This document shows positions 13,269 to 25,890 of a DNA stretch of 64,000 bases, one piece after another. The notes below the pieces were generated by a model. It ran no database searches and was not told where the DNA came from. It saw only the letters and a program-made list of their open reading frames with translations. A program made the translations under genes and the position numbers. This DNA comes from Polyodon spathula (taxonomy: Eukaryota > Chordata > Actinopteri > Acipenseriformes > Polyodontidae): NCBI RefSeq assembly GCF_017654505.1, contig NC_054549.1, forward strand, positions 29,499,854 to 29,563,853, written 5' to 3'. Each line of letters starts with the position of its first letter. The first letter of the stretch is position 1.

Positions 13269-13819
13269 CAGTGGTTTGCATAAGTATTCATCCCCTACCA
13301 ATAATGTCACATTTTGTGAATTACAAATATTTTATGCACAGTTTTTATTCAAAGCTGTAGTGGTTAAACTGAACACTGTTATATGAGGAGGAGGTTAAAT
13401 GTTACCAAAACTTGCAAAGGAAATGTACAAAATGAATTTTACTTTGCTCAGTAGGATGGTGAAATTTTTGCCCAATCTTCATGGGAAAATTGCTCTAGTT
13501 CTGATAAGTTTGTTGTGGATCGTCGATGGACTGCAATCTTCAAGCCATAAATTTTCGATCAAACAAATCATTTGCACCTGAGCTGATATAGGGCTGCAGT
13601 AGCAAAGGGGTTGAACACTTATGCAACTGAGATTAATCTGTTTTTCTCTGTAAATCTTACTTATTTATATTCTATATGCATTTTTTAACTTTTTCAATGA
13701 GGAGTAGTTTGTGTAGATTCTACATATAAAGTCTAATTTGAAAACATCATGGAGTACGCTCGGGTGCCAACAAAATGTGAAAACTTTGCAGGGGGGGTGA
13801 ATACTTCTGCAAACTACTG
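13269..13819. mobile_element. Tc1/mariner-type MITE (551 bp)
   Basis: Terminal inverted repeats are visible: the left end starts CAGTGGTTTGCATAAGTATT and the right end, reverse-complemented, starts CAGTAGTTTGCAGAAGTATT; both run on into a C-rich block. The element is flanked by TA on each side (13267-13268 and 13820-13821), the standard Tc1/mariner target duplication. There is no transposase frame, only a 60-codon open frame, so this is a non-autonomous deletion derivative mobilised by a transposase elsewhere. Internal wording resembles widely distributed fish Tc1 MITEs. Confidence 0.9.
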
Positions 13820-13821
13820 TA

Positions 13822-13925
13822 TCCCCAACCCAAGGGAGCACAAAATGCAGTGACCAGGGTTTGAACCATCAACCTCCATCTGCACTCCAGTATAGGCGGG
13901 CCTTCACTGGATAAGCCAAAGGAAC
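13822..13925 (-). mobile_element. Decayed tRNA-derived SINE head
   Basis: On the minus strand there is a B box GGTTCAAACCC (13857-13867) and, about 35 bases upstream, an A-box-like ATCCAGTGAAGGC. Between them, CTGGAGTGCAGATGGAGG parallels the same interval of the SINE at 25427. It appears to be a head-only, diverged relative of that family. The Tc1 MITE abuts its downstream end. Confidence 0.6.
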
Positions 13926-15439
13926 CCTAATTATACTATATTTTAATTCACTGCAGAATAAGCATTTAAAAAAGCAAAACTAAAAAAGTGCCTAAAAAGT
14001 ACACATCTTCAGGTTATTCATTCTTCCAATGTATTAAAATTCTACTTTAGACATTAATGCGTAGTTCCGCAGTGTTATTATTATCACTGATAAAAAACTA
14101 CCAACTGGGGTTCAGCTTTCAACAACCAATTTCAGTGCAGATCTTGGCGCATAAAATAAAACTAATCAAACTGAATGTTACAAATTACGCATCAGGTATT
14201 CCCCATTTGTTATAAATATAATATAACTATTTCCTTCAGACCACTGGAAGACCAAATGGAATCAGTCTTTGCATCTGCTTATACAGTATTAAACCACAAT
14301 GTAGTCTAAGACAAGAAACAACAGCCTACAAGGGAGTTGGGTTTTAAATGTTTTCCAGTTAGGTACTGTAGAACCTCTTTTTTAATAAAGACTGCAACTT
14401 TTCATTTTTTATAAACTCTATAAGCACTTTTAGCTTCTGCTAATGAGAAATCTTGGTACACTCTTCTACACATCTTAAATAATGAGAGTTCTACAACTCG
14501 CAAATACCATTGCGAAAAAGTAGTACAATGATAGATTTAGATTCAAGTTTAAGCTTGGGTCATTGTCTTACAGATTACATTAAGACTTCTTGCCAAAACG
14601 TTTTTCCGAATACTTGAGATATAATTCTACAGTGATCTAATTTGTGAGTATGAGTTAGACAAAATATGAGATATAGTAGAATATGTTTTTAGTTTATATA
14701 GCAACATTCATCATTTAAGAACCACTTTCCAGTAAGTAGCTGTATAGTGCTACAGTGTATATTAAAGCGTCTGCGAACGTCAAAATGTATGTATAGCTGA
14801 TTTATAGTTGTTAATTGACACACTATACATTGTTTCACCTCTATTAAAAACAAAATGCTCAAAGGCACAGATGCATACTACAAATACCGTCACTGGATGC
14901 CAAAATTATTTTTTAAGGCTATTGAAACCAGCATGATGACCCAGACTAAGATTTCAATAAGATACTGGTTAAAAGGAGGGGGATCCAGCCCACCTCAGGG
15001 GGACTGATTGTTGACAGCAACAGGCTCTATCTGTTTGGATCAGTCACGGCCTTCGTAAAAGGAGAAGCCGGGGTGTTTATTTAGGACTCCAGTGGAGTGA
15101 ATCCCCGTGAGGATAGCCCCTAATAAGCGTGGGGTCTAGCTTTCTAGTGACAAAAGCAAACAGAAGAGGTGTTCGACCCTCTCTATTAGGGTTGAAAGGA
15201 ACTGTCACAAACCTCAGCTCATTTAAAACTGCATGGCAACATTTTTATATATGAATATATGGCTTTTCATACTTCATACCTAATTCCAATCATTTTTATA
15301 CAATAAGAGACAGGGTCAACTGTCATACAGTACTGTATTAACTTATCATGCGGGTAATTGACAAAGTCACCTTAAGTCCACTGACTTAAGCAGTCAAAAC
15401 TGTTCAGTCCCTTTGTTGGCAGGGTAATTTAACATTCAA
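13926..15439. other. Unique DNA with an unexplained GC-rich patch
   Basis: No gene is supported. At about 14970-15200 the base composition shifts to GC-rich, with words such as GGAGAAGCCGGGG and CCCCGTGAGGATAGCCCC. It looks like part of an interspersed repeat (LTR or SINE body), but I cannot find ends, pol III boxes or coding frames. Confidence 0.35.
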
Positions 15440-15830
15440 TGTTCATTATTGTCTATGGCTCTCATAGTGGTGTCTGCATTTCTTATCACCTCCTCTTTCA
15501 TCCACCACCTCTGCAATGGTGGATTAAGTAAATCTGCTCAGGCGTAGCTCTTTCATAAATTTCTTATGAATAAGCATTTGTTTTTACTGCATCTCTGGTG
15601 GTTCTTTCCCATTCTTCCTAGGTTAACTGTTTACTATAATTAAGAGCATATGTGCTATTAGGACCTAATTGGAAATCCATTAAAGTTAAGATTTCCTGAA
15701 ATGGAATTGGTGTGCTGGCATAATCTCCACCGCCTATGTATCCATCATTTATGCATCAATTCATAAATGCTTTTTGTCTTATCTTACTCAGCTACTGTAC
15801 ACATTCCTCTACAGCTGTTGTCAAACTAGA
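15440..15830. promoter_or_regulatory. Candidate conserved non-coding element
   Basis: The stretch is GC-balanced, without repeats, and dense in homeodomain-like cores (CTAATTGG, CATTAAAG, ATAATTAAG, GGAATTGG). It includes an inverted repeat at 15746-15769, CATTTATG, eight bases, CATAAATG. This texture is typical of vertebrate developmental enhancers, but conservation cannot be seen from a single sequence. Confidence 0.3.
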
Positions 15831-15890
15831 TTTCCCCAGCAATACAATACAATATAAATGTAGATTTTTTTTTTTTTTGTAACAATATCC

Positions 15891-16553
15891 TGTGACAGAG
15901 AGCGAATGAATCCTACTCAAGAATCTTCCTCCCAAACTGTGAGGGCACAGTATAACATGAACAGTGTGTCCCAGACTGGATGGATTGGCAGTTCATTCCA
16001 GGGTCAGTCAGAAGTCGGCCATCCAGAAAGGGGGTGGAGTCACAATATCAGAAGTCATCGTCTTAATGCGGTAGGCGATGTGTCAGTCATGGATTGGAGG
16101 ATACGTGATTACACTCGTTACCGAAGAGGGCATGACTGAGGGTATATCAGGGATGTGGCAAAGAAATCTGTTCCTTTTATTATGGTTAAGATAGGACCTG
16201 AAAAGGAGAACTGTGATTTAATGTGAGTGTTTTTCTTGTTGTTTTGTCTATCTATTAATAACTGTATTTGTCATTGTTAGACAGCTAAACTATCCAGGAG
16301 CTGTCGCTAAAAGCCAGCACCAACTGCTGTATAATTCACTCACTGTTGGACTTGTGATTGTGTGTGTGTATAAAGTGTGTGCTTTATTAGTGTTATTATT
16401 ATTTCGGGACTAAACCCCATGGGTTTTAACTGTGTCATACATATTGTTGTGTAGGGCCTGTTATTATTATTTGCAGTACAAGTAAAGAACTGTTTTTCAC
16501 CATGAACTGTGTTGTGTTTGTTATTACTGAGTACTGCAAATCACTTTGCCACA
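15891..16553. mobile_element. Unclassified repeat with TGTGRCARAG inverted ends
   Basis: The segment begins TGTGACAGAG and ends CTTTGCCACA, whose reverse complement TGTGGCAAAG matches the start at 8 of 10 positions. It is 663 bp with no coding frame beyond 77 codons. TG...CA ends also fit a solo LTR. No convincing target-site duplication is visible, so the class (non-autonomous DNA transposon or LTR) remains open. Its ends resemble those of the next repeat at 17110. Confidence 0.5.
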
Positions 16554-17109
16554 TAGTCCCAAAGCACTTTACAATCTAAAAAGCAAATGTGCATTCAATT
16601 TTAGGGAAAAACTATAACAAACAAACATTTCTGTTAATACTTTTATTATAACATTTGTATGCTTGACTTTTAGCTTTATCTCAGAAAGTATGACTGAATG
16701 TTTGAAGTTATGTCTTAAATCTGGAATAAAGAAGCAAGCTATCACTGACCTTTTTAAGCACATTTTAGCAACAGTTAAAAACCATGTACTATTAGCTGAG
16801 CATAGTAGTATACATGCCAGCACGTATTAATATTCCAAATCCAGACCATTAATGATCCTATATGTTATCAACTCAAAATCCATTCAACAGAGAATTGGTG
16901 AAGTGTCTTCAAACTTGGTGCGATGTGTCAGCACTCCTGCGGCAGAATTCATGGAACACAAGTACTCATTGTGTCCGCTCCACACACAGTCACAGAGTGA
17001 CCACATGGCTCTTAAACTCACATCCCAATGCATTCTGGTTCTTATCGTCCTGCAGACAAAAATACTTGGTATTAAATGTAAGTTTAAAAATAAATAACTT
17101 AATCATCCA
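16554..17109. other. Spacer between two repeats, no gene seen
   Basis: Overlapping short frames of 81-86 codons occur on both strands but none has recognisable motifs. Nothing else is seen. Confidence 0.5.
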
Positions 17110-17601
17110 TGTGACAGGATAGCGTTGTGGGCCCAGGTGTTAGACAGGGACAGAGACTCAGAGACAAGGAAGGCTGCAGTTTAAGCTCTAACGCACACTT
17201 TCAATCAACAACAAGAACAACACCAAACATAAACAAAAAGGCATAAGGCCCAAAATAAAGGTTTAAACAAACACAAAACATAGACTGGGCATTTGCCTTC
17301 ACTACTGACAAAATACAAAAACTGCTCAAGCTGGGCAGAGCCATTACTGAACTTTACAACTACAAAAATGTACAAACACAGTAACCAAAAACAGTCCACT
17401 CTCACCAAAACTCCTCCCTCTTATGGACCCTTGTGCTCTTCATTTATAGGATGTGGCTGCTCCCAGTTAGCAACAATTGTTCAATTAGGAGCAGCTACAT
17501 TCTCACATGTTTTTGGCAGGTACAGGAACTAACCCCACCCCTGCAACCACCACCAAAATACGACAAAACACCATTTACACACAGGGCCCTGTCCTGCCAC
17601 A
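17110..17601. mobile_element. Unclassified repeat with TGTGRCAGGAYAG inverted ends
   Basis: It starts TGTGACAGGATAG, and the reverse complement of its end is TGTGGCAGGACAG, agreeing at 11 of 13 positions. It is 492 bp with A- and C-rich interior and no coding potential. TG...CA ends would fit a solo LTR; short imperfect inverted ends would fit a hAT-like or other non-autonomous DNA element. Flanking bases show no clear duplication. Confidence 0.55.
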
Positions 17602-20598
17602 GTCGAGAACTGTTGAACTTGGAATTATGTGGTACACCCTACTGTACCTTAGAATGAATGTTGAGTTGATAGTAGCCTTATGTCAGATAATGATCCTTGT
17701 AGTGTGGAGTGGTGAACAGCAAGAGTTCCAATGATTGTGGCCTTTAGGTTGCCATTAAGCAGAGACTAGCTTGGTGCCAAATAAACTCTGGCATGCGATG
17801 GGTAACCCGAGCCACTGGCTGAAAGGGTCAGTCACTCAGCGCTGCTCTCAGCACCCTCGTCCACCCCCCCGTCTGGGGTTCCATTACAGGGAGATGGTTA
17901 CAAATCATTACCCTGCTAACAAGGTCACAGGACACCAGTCCACAACTCCCTGAACCATATTATATAAATCTAAAATAAACGAATAAAATGCATATAAGTT
18001 CATATATTGTATTTGGGTTTACAATATTGTCAAATACGAAATATATTAAAAAATTAAGTTAACATGGTCTTAATTCCACATAAAACCCACAACAATAGCT
18101 GGGATTCAGTTATTTTAGGTATTTCATTAGGATGCTCCATTAGTTTCAATATGTTATCACTATAACTAGGAAACTCACTTAGCATATACAAGTTGTTTAG
18201 AATCAGCAGATAATTAAAAGAAACACATAACGGTCCAGGTTATACACAAAGCCTAAAAAAAGAGAGATGTCACATATTCTCAAGTTAAAATTGTATCCAA
18301 CAATCATCAGTGCAGTTTGCATATAGTGTACTTTACCCAGCGCATTGAATTCACAATTTCTATAACAGCCTTTACTGTAATATTATTATTATTCAAAGTG
18401 CACTGGAACTCTATTATCATAACACCACTATGGGATCAATGGCTTACCATAGCAGATTCCAAGCAAGGCACCACTGATATTACAGTATTACCACTGCTGC
18501 AGCAGATCACAACTGTATTATCATATCATTATGATCTTAGCACATGCCCTCACAAATCCAGACTTTTAATAATATAGCTGCAATTTTGTTAAAATCTAAA
18601 AGCTGTGTGTAACAGGAATGGTATACAGTACATGGTGCTAGAGACTGAATTGTAAAGAGATGAATTACCAAGGGGTTGTAGAAATTGCCTCGGGGAAAAT
18701 CCAGATTTGTCATGCAGTCTATGTTATTTTTCTCATGGGACTCAATGATTCAGACCACCTTTAACAACAAATTCAAAAATACGATAAAAATGTAATGTAC
18801 AACATGTGTAAAGTGCACCCCTAACCAGTGTTAAACAAGCACACATGGTCCTAATGACACATGCAGTTCAACAGATTATCGTTTAAACCTACAACATGGA
18901 ATTATTGGGTACTGGGGAAATATTTCAGTCACAAGGTGGACATTGGTCCCATTACTCTCCTGCTTGAGAAAAGACCATTGCTCTCCTGCTTATAGAAATT
19001 TTTAAAAGATGCAAGTCACAATCACATTGCAAGTAAGGGGGCCAGTCAACTGCAAATCCAACAGGCTGCAGTAAACTTGTGTCTGTCTACCCTGGTGAAA
19101 ATTCCTGGTGAGTTGGTGACTAGTAGGGAATTTAGTGAACAAACATTGGGATTTAGTTTACAGTATTTACTGGTTACACAGTTTGCCTACAAAAACAGGG
19201 TTACAGAAAGTAGATCTAATGAAGACACCAAGAAACCAAATGTATATATTTGCTGCATAATGAACTCCTTAGTGTCTACTTCAGCCTATAGCCTCAAGTC
19301 TAATCACACCCATTACTTCACTATGTTACATGTGGTGGTATGATGGGAAAAAGCTTTACTTGTACATGTGTTTATCTATTTTTTTATCAAGGAAAAATGT
19401 ACACTGGGAACAGGTATAGATGTGGGTTTGTTTATTTCTGTTATATAAGTTACAGCATGAAACAGGGTTTTCATTAGTGTGCTGTCCTGCATAGTATGCA
19501 TATCTTTTGCCTGTAAAACCCTTAATCTCACTCCAGCCTTGAAATTATACAGCCATTTCATCTTTTAGTGTTGCCTGAATGGGTGCAAATCCCACTCCAA
19601 CACAGCAGTTAAAACATTTTTATTGTTTTTAATTTAAATGGAACAGGTCTCATGCATCTCTTGAGCTGATTCAATTGGCCCAGGGGCACTGTTAGAGTTT
19701 AAAGAAATAGTTTGTTAATTGCCAGCCAAGCTTGTGAGTCCAGGTCAATTCGTCTGGGTGTGAATCACACAGTTAGAATGCATACAGAATGCTTTACCAC
19801 CTGCTCTGACACAACACTTTATGAAACTGGCCTCTGGATTCGATACATTCTACATGATCCAGACTCCATACTTCTAACACACTGATTTAATCGTTATTAG
19901 GGATACAGAAATGAAGCTTTTGACTTTATCACCAAGTAGTGCTGCTTGATGATGGCAAGAATATTGTGATACAGAGAAAAAAAATATTACAATTATATAC
20001 TGGAACTCTCAGAGTGAGAGCATTTATAAAAATCGCCATTTAACGATATAACCTTTGAGGCATGATCATTTCAGCTGCAATATGCATATCCCTGGTCAGA
20101 ACTGGTAACAAAAAATGCTTTATTTGGTTTCATCTCTGATTTAATAGTTTTTAATAGATTGTGCTGGAGAGTTGTTTATTTGAGAAGTTCAATGAAGGGG
20201 AAGTGTCTAAAATTTGGAAGTTTTTCTCTGCAGTGAGTGAGGTCTAAGCAATAGATCCCAGCTCACTGAGATATTTTACAAAGTGTGTTGAGTTGATTAC
20301 TAGCTGGTCTAAACAAGGGGGATTACATAATAATGTGTCATTGTGATTAAAATGTTACATCACTTACACCCATTTACTTAATTCACTGAATCTACAGTAT
20401 CCTTATAGAAGTGTACCATAACACATGTTCAGTTTAGTAGTTAACACACTTTGCTATAATATGTACTGTTATTTACAATACTTATTTGCCATGCTTGCCT
20501 CTGCATTACCATGCATTCATTATGACTTTTACCCATTGTTTGCATCTGTTCTTGGTTGTCTTTTCTTTACTTTCACTATGTTTCACTACTCATTGCTG
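17602..20598. other. Unique DNA with a small tandem duplication
   Basis: No gene is supported; frames reach 88 codons without motifs. A GC-rich patch at about 17790-17900 may be a repeat fragment. At 18950-18999 a 26-bp unit (CATTACTCTCCTGCTT...) occurs twice in tandem with a few changes. Confidence 0.5.
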
Positions 20599-20627
20599 TG
20601 TTTTTACCATGGTTTAGTACAGTAAAT
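20599..20627 (+). repeat. Copy of dispersed TTTTTACCATGG repeat
   Basis: A 29-bp segment (TGTTTTTACCATGG then TTTAGTACAGTAAAT) matches 56025-56053 at 26 of 29 positions in the same orientation. It belongs to the dispersed CATGGTAAA-type family seen at 7430-7560; the surrounding 20425-20600 contains further degenerate variants. Confidence 0.6.
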
Positions 20628-23600
20628 TATCTAAAAGGACAGGAGTGAAGGACTCACACCATACGTTGTGGAAAACATTAAGAAGTTTCTCAATGCAGCC
20701 CAAGCATGACACTGACAATGTCACCATTTTTATGGAGAGCAGAGATGTCCCTACAGCTGCTTTTGCTGAACCAGGGCATTTATTCCCAGGAAAAGCAAAA
20801 GTTAATGAAATATTCATGCCAGTTGGGGCAGTGCCATGGGAACTTGTAGGTTAAGGGCGATTAGAACGCTATTGATAAAGAACTAATTCGAGAACCAAAG
20901 ATACTCTCCATAGCTTCTGTTGCAAAGGAAGCTAATGGTGGGAGGGAAAGGGACAAGGAACGTCCAATGCCATGGTTTGCTGCACCCCTCATCAATATTG
21001 AAGATGCAAAACAAGCCCATTGACTGTGCGCTTGTTTGAAAATAGAGCCTGTTCTCAAGCTGTAGGGAAGAAGGGTGGTTTGATAAAGATGCAGGTTAAA
21101 CAACTTAATACAACCCCTGGTTAATTGAATCACTTGCATACTGTAATCAAAACTAGCATTCTCTTTGTTATTCAGCCAATTCAAAGACCAAGACAGCCTC
21201 TCCTCCTCTAACTTGTGCACAAAATCACTCAACACCAACACCAGTAATAGATTTAAATACAACTAAAAACTGTTGAAATCACCTCACACTATCAGGACCT
21301 TTATATAGATCATATTGTTTTTCATTATAATTTTACACACTTTTTACTATCCTTCCCAATGTTCTCCAAATGGAGCATGTTTAATTTTGGACCTACTTTT
21401 TGTTCTAGTTCTTTTATATCTGGCTATATTTTGTTATGTTAGGGAACCATTCATAGAAGATGGTATCTTCAGCCAACATTATTTTTGTAACAGACACTAG
21501 CAGGTTAATTTTGGCCTGAGGCCAATACAATATAACAGAAGAATTTTAAAGTCCAATGTCTGGTCTTTAAGGTCTTACATTTTGTTTTCCTAACCAAGAA
21601 CAGATTCCCTACCTTGCGAAAAGTCGCACAGATACTTATTCTCGCCTCCTCTCTCTCTGACTCAGCCATCACTGTATCTATTAAGACAAATAAACGCTTG
21701 CATCTCACAGTGTCACCGGTGAGCAGGCCTGACTTTCCAATGTGTTTGAACTTTCCAACTGTTCAAAGTTTTCATTGCAGCTGCTGCATTTGAAACTATA
21801 TAGCAATAACAACAGCTGCTGTACAATATCTCTTTTCCATCAAGGTTTCCTGTGGGTTCGCTGAATTCATCAACTCTGCAAGAACAATATTAATGAACAT
21901 GAACTGCCTTTCATTTGATCAGGTTTGAGATCCTTTTATCTCTTGCACACAGGTTCAAAATTCACCAGGGGAGGTTACAGTGCAGTTGTAGTTAACCAGC
22001 ATGGAAAGGATTAGATTTATTGAAGTGGAAATTCAATATGGCTCCAGGACTTCTATCTAACCTCTTGCCTCTCTGCCCTCTTTCTTGGTATCTAATCTAT
22101 ACCCCATATTGTATTTATTTGATGCAATTTTTGTGTTTGTTTTTGTCTTAAACTAAAAGAATGCTGAGAGGGATGGCTGGTCTCTAAGATTTCCATGCTT
22201 TGATGTTTCTTTCACGTGACCATGTTTAGGACTTGACTGTGCTAGTTGGCACCCAATTAAAGTCATTGTGCATTACTGGAGAGACTAAGTCAGTATCCTG
22301 CAAACAATTTGTCTGCAAAGCTTAAGGACCTGCCTGGTGACACAAGTTGTACCAAAAGAGACACTGTCAACTTAAATTGTTTAGGTCACCTCAGTATACC
22401 TGATGCTGCTTACATGTTACTACCTATTTCAGCCATCATCTTTCCTTTTCAGTCACCTAACTAAGTTAAATAAGGGTGTGTCCTTAAATACAGGATAAAG
22501 TGACTGACATTCATTCTGAAGATGTAGGTTATCGTTAGTTCTGAATTCTTCTTTTTTTTTTAAATAGCAATATTAAACATGCTCATTTTTACTACTGCAC
22601 AGCTGTGTTTGAAGGGCCAACATAGGGAGAGAGACTGAGAAATGGTATATATTAGAGCCTCAAGAAAAGAAAAAAAGAAAAAAGAAATGTAACCTCTAGA
22701 AGGGCAGCTGCTCTCTTTGCAGTTAAAAGAAAACTGGCTCCCCTTGTTCCTCCCTCACTCATTCTCTGCCTCTCCTTTCTCCCCTTTATTTCAACTCCCA
22801 TAAATATTTAGCAGGAAAAAAGAAGAAAAAATCTGCACAAGTCATTTTCAAGTGCCGCCTCTGATGTGGTTGAAAAAGCAGCAAGTCAAAAAGGCAGAAA
22901 AATATATATTTTTAGTTTTTAAATAATAAAAGCCTGGCTGTGACACAAACTGTTGAAACAAAAGCTTCCTAACCCTCCCCTGCTGCCTGGCTTTCTGATT
23001 TCATGATTATTCGGAAGTGACAAAAAAAAAAGCATTAAGTGGGGAATGGCGGGGTTTTGGTGCCTGTAGTTAGCAGCAGTGACTTTTTGTGTTTCAGAAA
23101 AGAAAGGAACGTGGAAAAACACTGGGGATTTATATCTGTAAAGTGAAGAGAGAGAAAGAGAAGATTAAGAGATTGAAATAATGAGAAGTCAGGGACCTAT
23201 TTTTTTTTTCTCTCTTCACAAACAGTGTGCTGTGACAGAGCCTGAATGGTGAACTAGACTCCCTGCGCTGACAATCTCTGAAAACCCAACTCCCTTGCTA
23301 CAATAAGCCTTTACATCAGATGTAATCCATACGTTGAATAATTTATAAATCTATAGAACTCCTGAGTTACTAATGGCTTTCTCTCCCGATATGCTACTAG
23401 TGTGTAGTGCACAATATTGCTTTAAAAATACCTTTTATATATTTAACTCTTTCAGTAAAAAGTACACTAAAGACTACCCTAAAGTACTTAATGTAATAGT
23501 TTCAGTATGTAATACTGAAAAAGAAACATTATCTTTCATAGACTGCAGGTTTGCAGCGTTGAAAGAGTTAAGTGGGATGTTAGTCTACTTTATTATCCCA

Positions 23601-23656
23601 AATTGAAAATATCAGCTACATAATGTAGGTGCTATAAAATGATTTCAGTATTACAA

Positions 23657-23657
<1 letters not shown>
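20628..23657. other. Unique DNA, no gene supported
   Basis: A 133-codon frame at 20861-21262 (-) is the longest non-retrotransposon frame in the window, yet it has no recognised domain, and I treat it as chance. Purine-rich runs occur near 22660-22700 and 23140-23170. The patch 22840-23120 is relatively GC-balanced and could be a conserved non-coding island, without proof. Confidence 0.4.
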
Positions 23658-23718
<61 letters not shown>

Positions 23719-23719
23719 G
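23658..23719. repeat. (ATT)n microsatellite
   Basis: About 60 bp of uninterrupted ATT trinucleotide repeat. Confidence 0.97.
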
Positions 23720-25426
23720 TGCTGAAAGAAAACCTGGAAATTTTAGATCTCTGTGTCAATGCTTTTTATTTCTGTTTTGTTTCCTGAGATAATATATAAG
23801 AGATTCACAAGTTATACAAAAGTTGTGGCAGCTGCCTACTTGACATTATTCATAAGAGGGTTGATTCAATATTGATCTAGTCGGTGGTGAATTTAAATAC
23901 TTCCATTGTTAAGATCATTGAAACAGGTCTATTTGTGTACCAAAGTTATGAAAATCTAAGATTTAAAGTGTATGTGAGTCACTTTAGGGTACTTCATTCA
24001 GTACAAATATATACGGAATGTAAGGGAGGAGCCAATCTTAATTAGTACATACCAAGATACAAAGAGTCAGGGTAGCTTTAATGATGAAAATGGGGGTTTG
24101 GAAGAATGTAATATTGAATACAAATAAAGACACCTAGTTATTTATATGTCCGAGTGAGACAGCTTTGAATCAGCAAAAAAAAAAAGTCATTTTTTCTTGA
24201 GAGAATTTGAAGGAGGAAAGTCATTTCCTGAAAAAAACAATGACTTATTATCTAATAAAAACCTTTCTTTCAGTGTGCCAATAATAAAGTCATTGGGTCA
24301 TTGGGCCCTATTTTGAAGTAAATGCAAAGGGAAATGCAAATTTGAAAGGAATAAGACAATTTTAAATTTCTAATACAGGTATTCAATCGTTATAAGGCAA
24401 ATGTTCAACGGCCCCAACACCAACATTAATTTGAGAGATGTGTGTGTGTGTGTTTGTGTGTATTAAGGAGGGGAAGTGATGGTCAGATTAAACTGTAAGA
24501 TACCATGAAACACTGATAAATTACTCTGCTGGGACATCAACGAACAAATAAAAAACCCAGATGTTTCTCTCAGGAAATGTGAATGTCTTTTTTTCTAAAT
24601 TGACAAAAAGTTAAATAAACCAAGGAAATGTTAAGATAATGTTGTTGTAGCTTTGAACCTTCTATTTACCAGCGATATGGAAACATACTCTAATTCCCAT
24701 ACCCAGTGTGAAATTCCCTGCCGGTTTACACAGCGTGTGTCCATTGTTTAGCTGAAGGGTTCGAATCACCCATCTCATGGATTCTAAAAAAATAGTATTA
24801 TCTGCAGGATGGTCTGCAGGATGGATGGTGTCTGTGAAAACCTTAAGAACTGACAACAGTTGACTCTGGAGCCCTCACTTTTGGAAACTCTATGAACTGC
24901 TGATTTGCTTGTGAAAAGCAGTAAGAAACATACATTTATTTTACAGTTTTTTTGCTGGTAAACTAATTTGTATTTCAACTGCTGTACTGTAAAATGAAAT
25001 TGTGCTGTCTATTAAAGCTTATAGAATTTACATAATATCTCCTCATATCTGACTCATAGAATCACCAGTTAGTAACCAAGTAAAATATTTGATCTGGCTA
25101 GAGGGTAAATGCAGCAACAGGAGATCCTGGTAAATAACCCAGCTTAATATCTTTTTTTTCTGGTAAGGCCCTGTCCAGCATGACTACTGCAAGTGTCATG
25201 TCTTCCATATCATTAATATATTTAGTTGCATGAAAAAATGCAATGATTCACTGATGATGATTTCATTAATTTATGTGCTTGACCTGAGTCAATATCAGAT
25301 GAAATGTTGGGCTATCACATCACTATAAACTGGTGTTTTGACACATGGTTTATTTGGTTATGTGCAAAATGCTACATGTAATCCCCATTCTGCAGTGTTT
25401 TCTGAAGCGAAAAATATATTAGATTT
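23720..25426. other. Unique DNA, no gene seen
   Basis: Only short chance frames are present. A GT-rich run lies at about 24437-24462, and a short tandem duplication of TCTGCAGGATGG lies near 24800-24825. Nothing else is recognised. Confidence 0.5.
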
Positions 25427-25890
25427 GGGCTCCCAAGTGGCACATCCAGTAAAGTCACTCCATGTGGAGTGCAGGATGCATCCTACCACCTGGAGCTTAC
25501 AGGTTCAAGTCCAGGCTATTCCACAGCGAACTGTGGATGGGAGTTCTAAGGGGGTGGCACACAACTGACCAAGCACCATCTGGGGGGGCTTAGGTCAGCC
25601 AGGGTGCCCTTGGCTCATGGCACATCATCAGTGACCCCTGTAGACTGGCCTGGCACCTGCCTGTAAGTTGCCCAGAGCTGTGTGATCCTCCAACATTGCA
25701 CCTCTGAGGTGACTGCATTGCAGGTCTGCAGAGTGAAAAGACACTGATGGCACACATTTTGAAGGATGAGTCTTTGTCCCTCCTGAGTCAGTGCAGGGCC
25801 AGGTTGATATAAACAATTATTGTGCTTACCAAATTAGGGAGAGAATAAGAAAAATAATTGACAATTCCACATTTTAAAAAAGAAAAAAAA
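25427..25890 (+). mobile_element. tRNA-derived SINE, near full length
   Basis: The head begins GGGCTCCCAAGTGGC. A-box-like TGGCACATCCAGT lies at 25438-25450 and B box GGTTCAAGTCC at 25502-25512, the spacing of a tRNA-type internal promoter. A 340-bp body follows and the element ends in an A-rich tail (25874-25890). It is about 464 bp, long for a SINE. It shares its head design with the fragments at 13822-13925 (-) and 55582-55936. It would be transcribed by RNA polymerase III and retroposed by a partner LINE. The target duplication is not clear. Confidence 0.85.

Noticed and set aside
20861..21262. 133-codon open frame on the minus strand with a hydrophobic start
   Set aside because: The leading hydrophobic residues come from a T-rich run, and no motif or splice context supports a protein.
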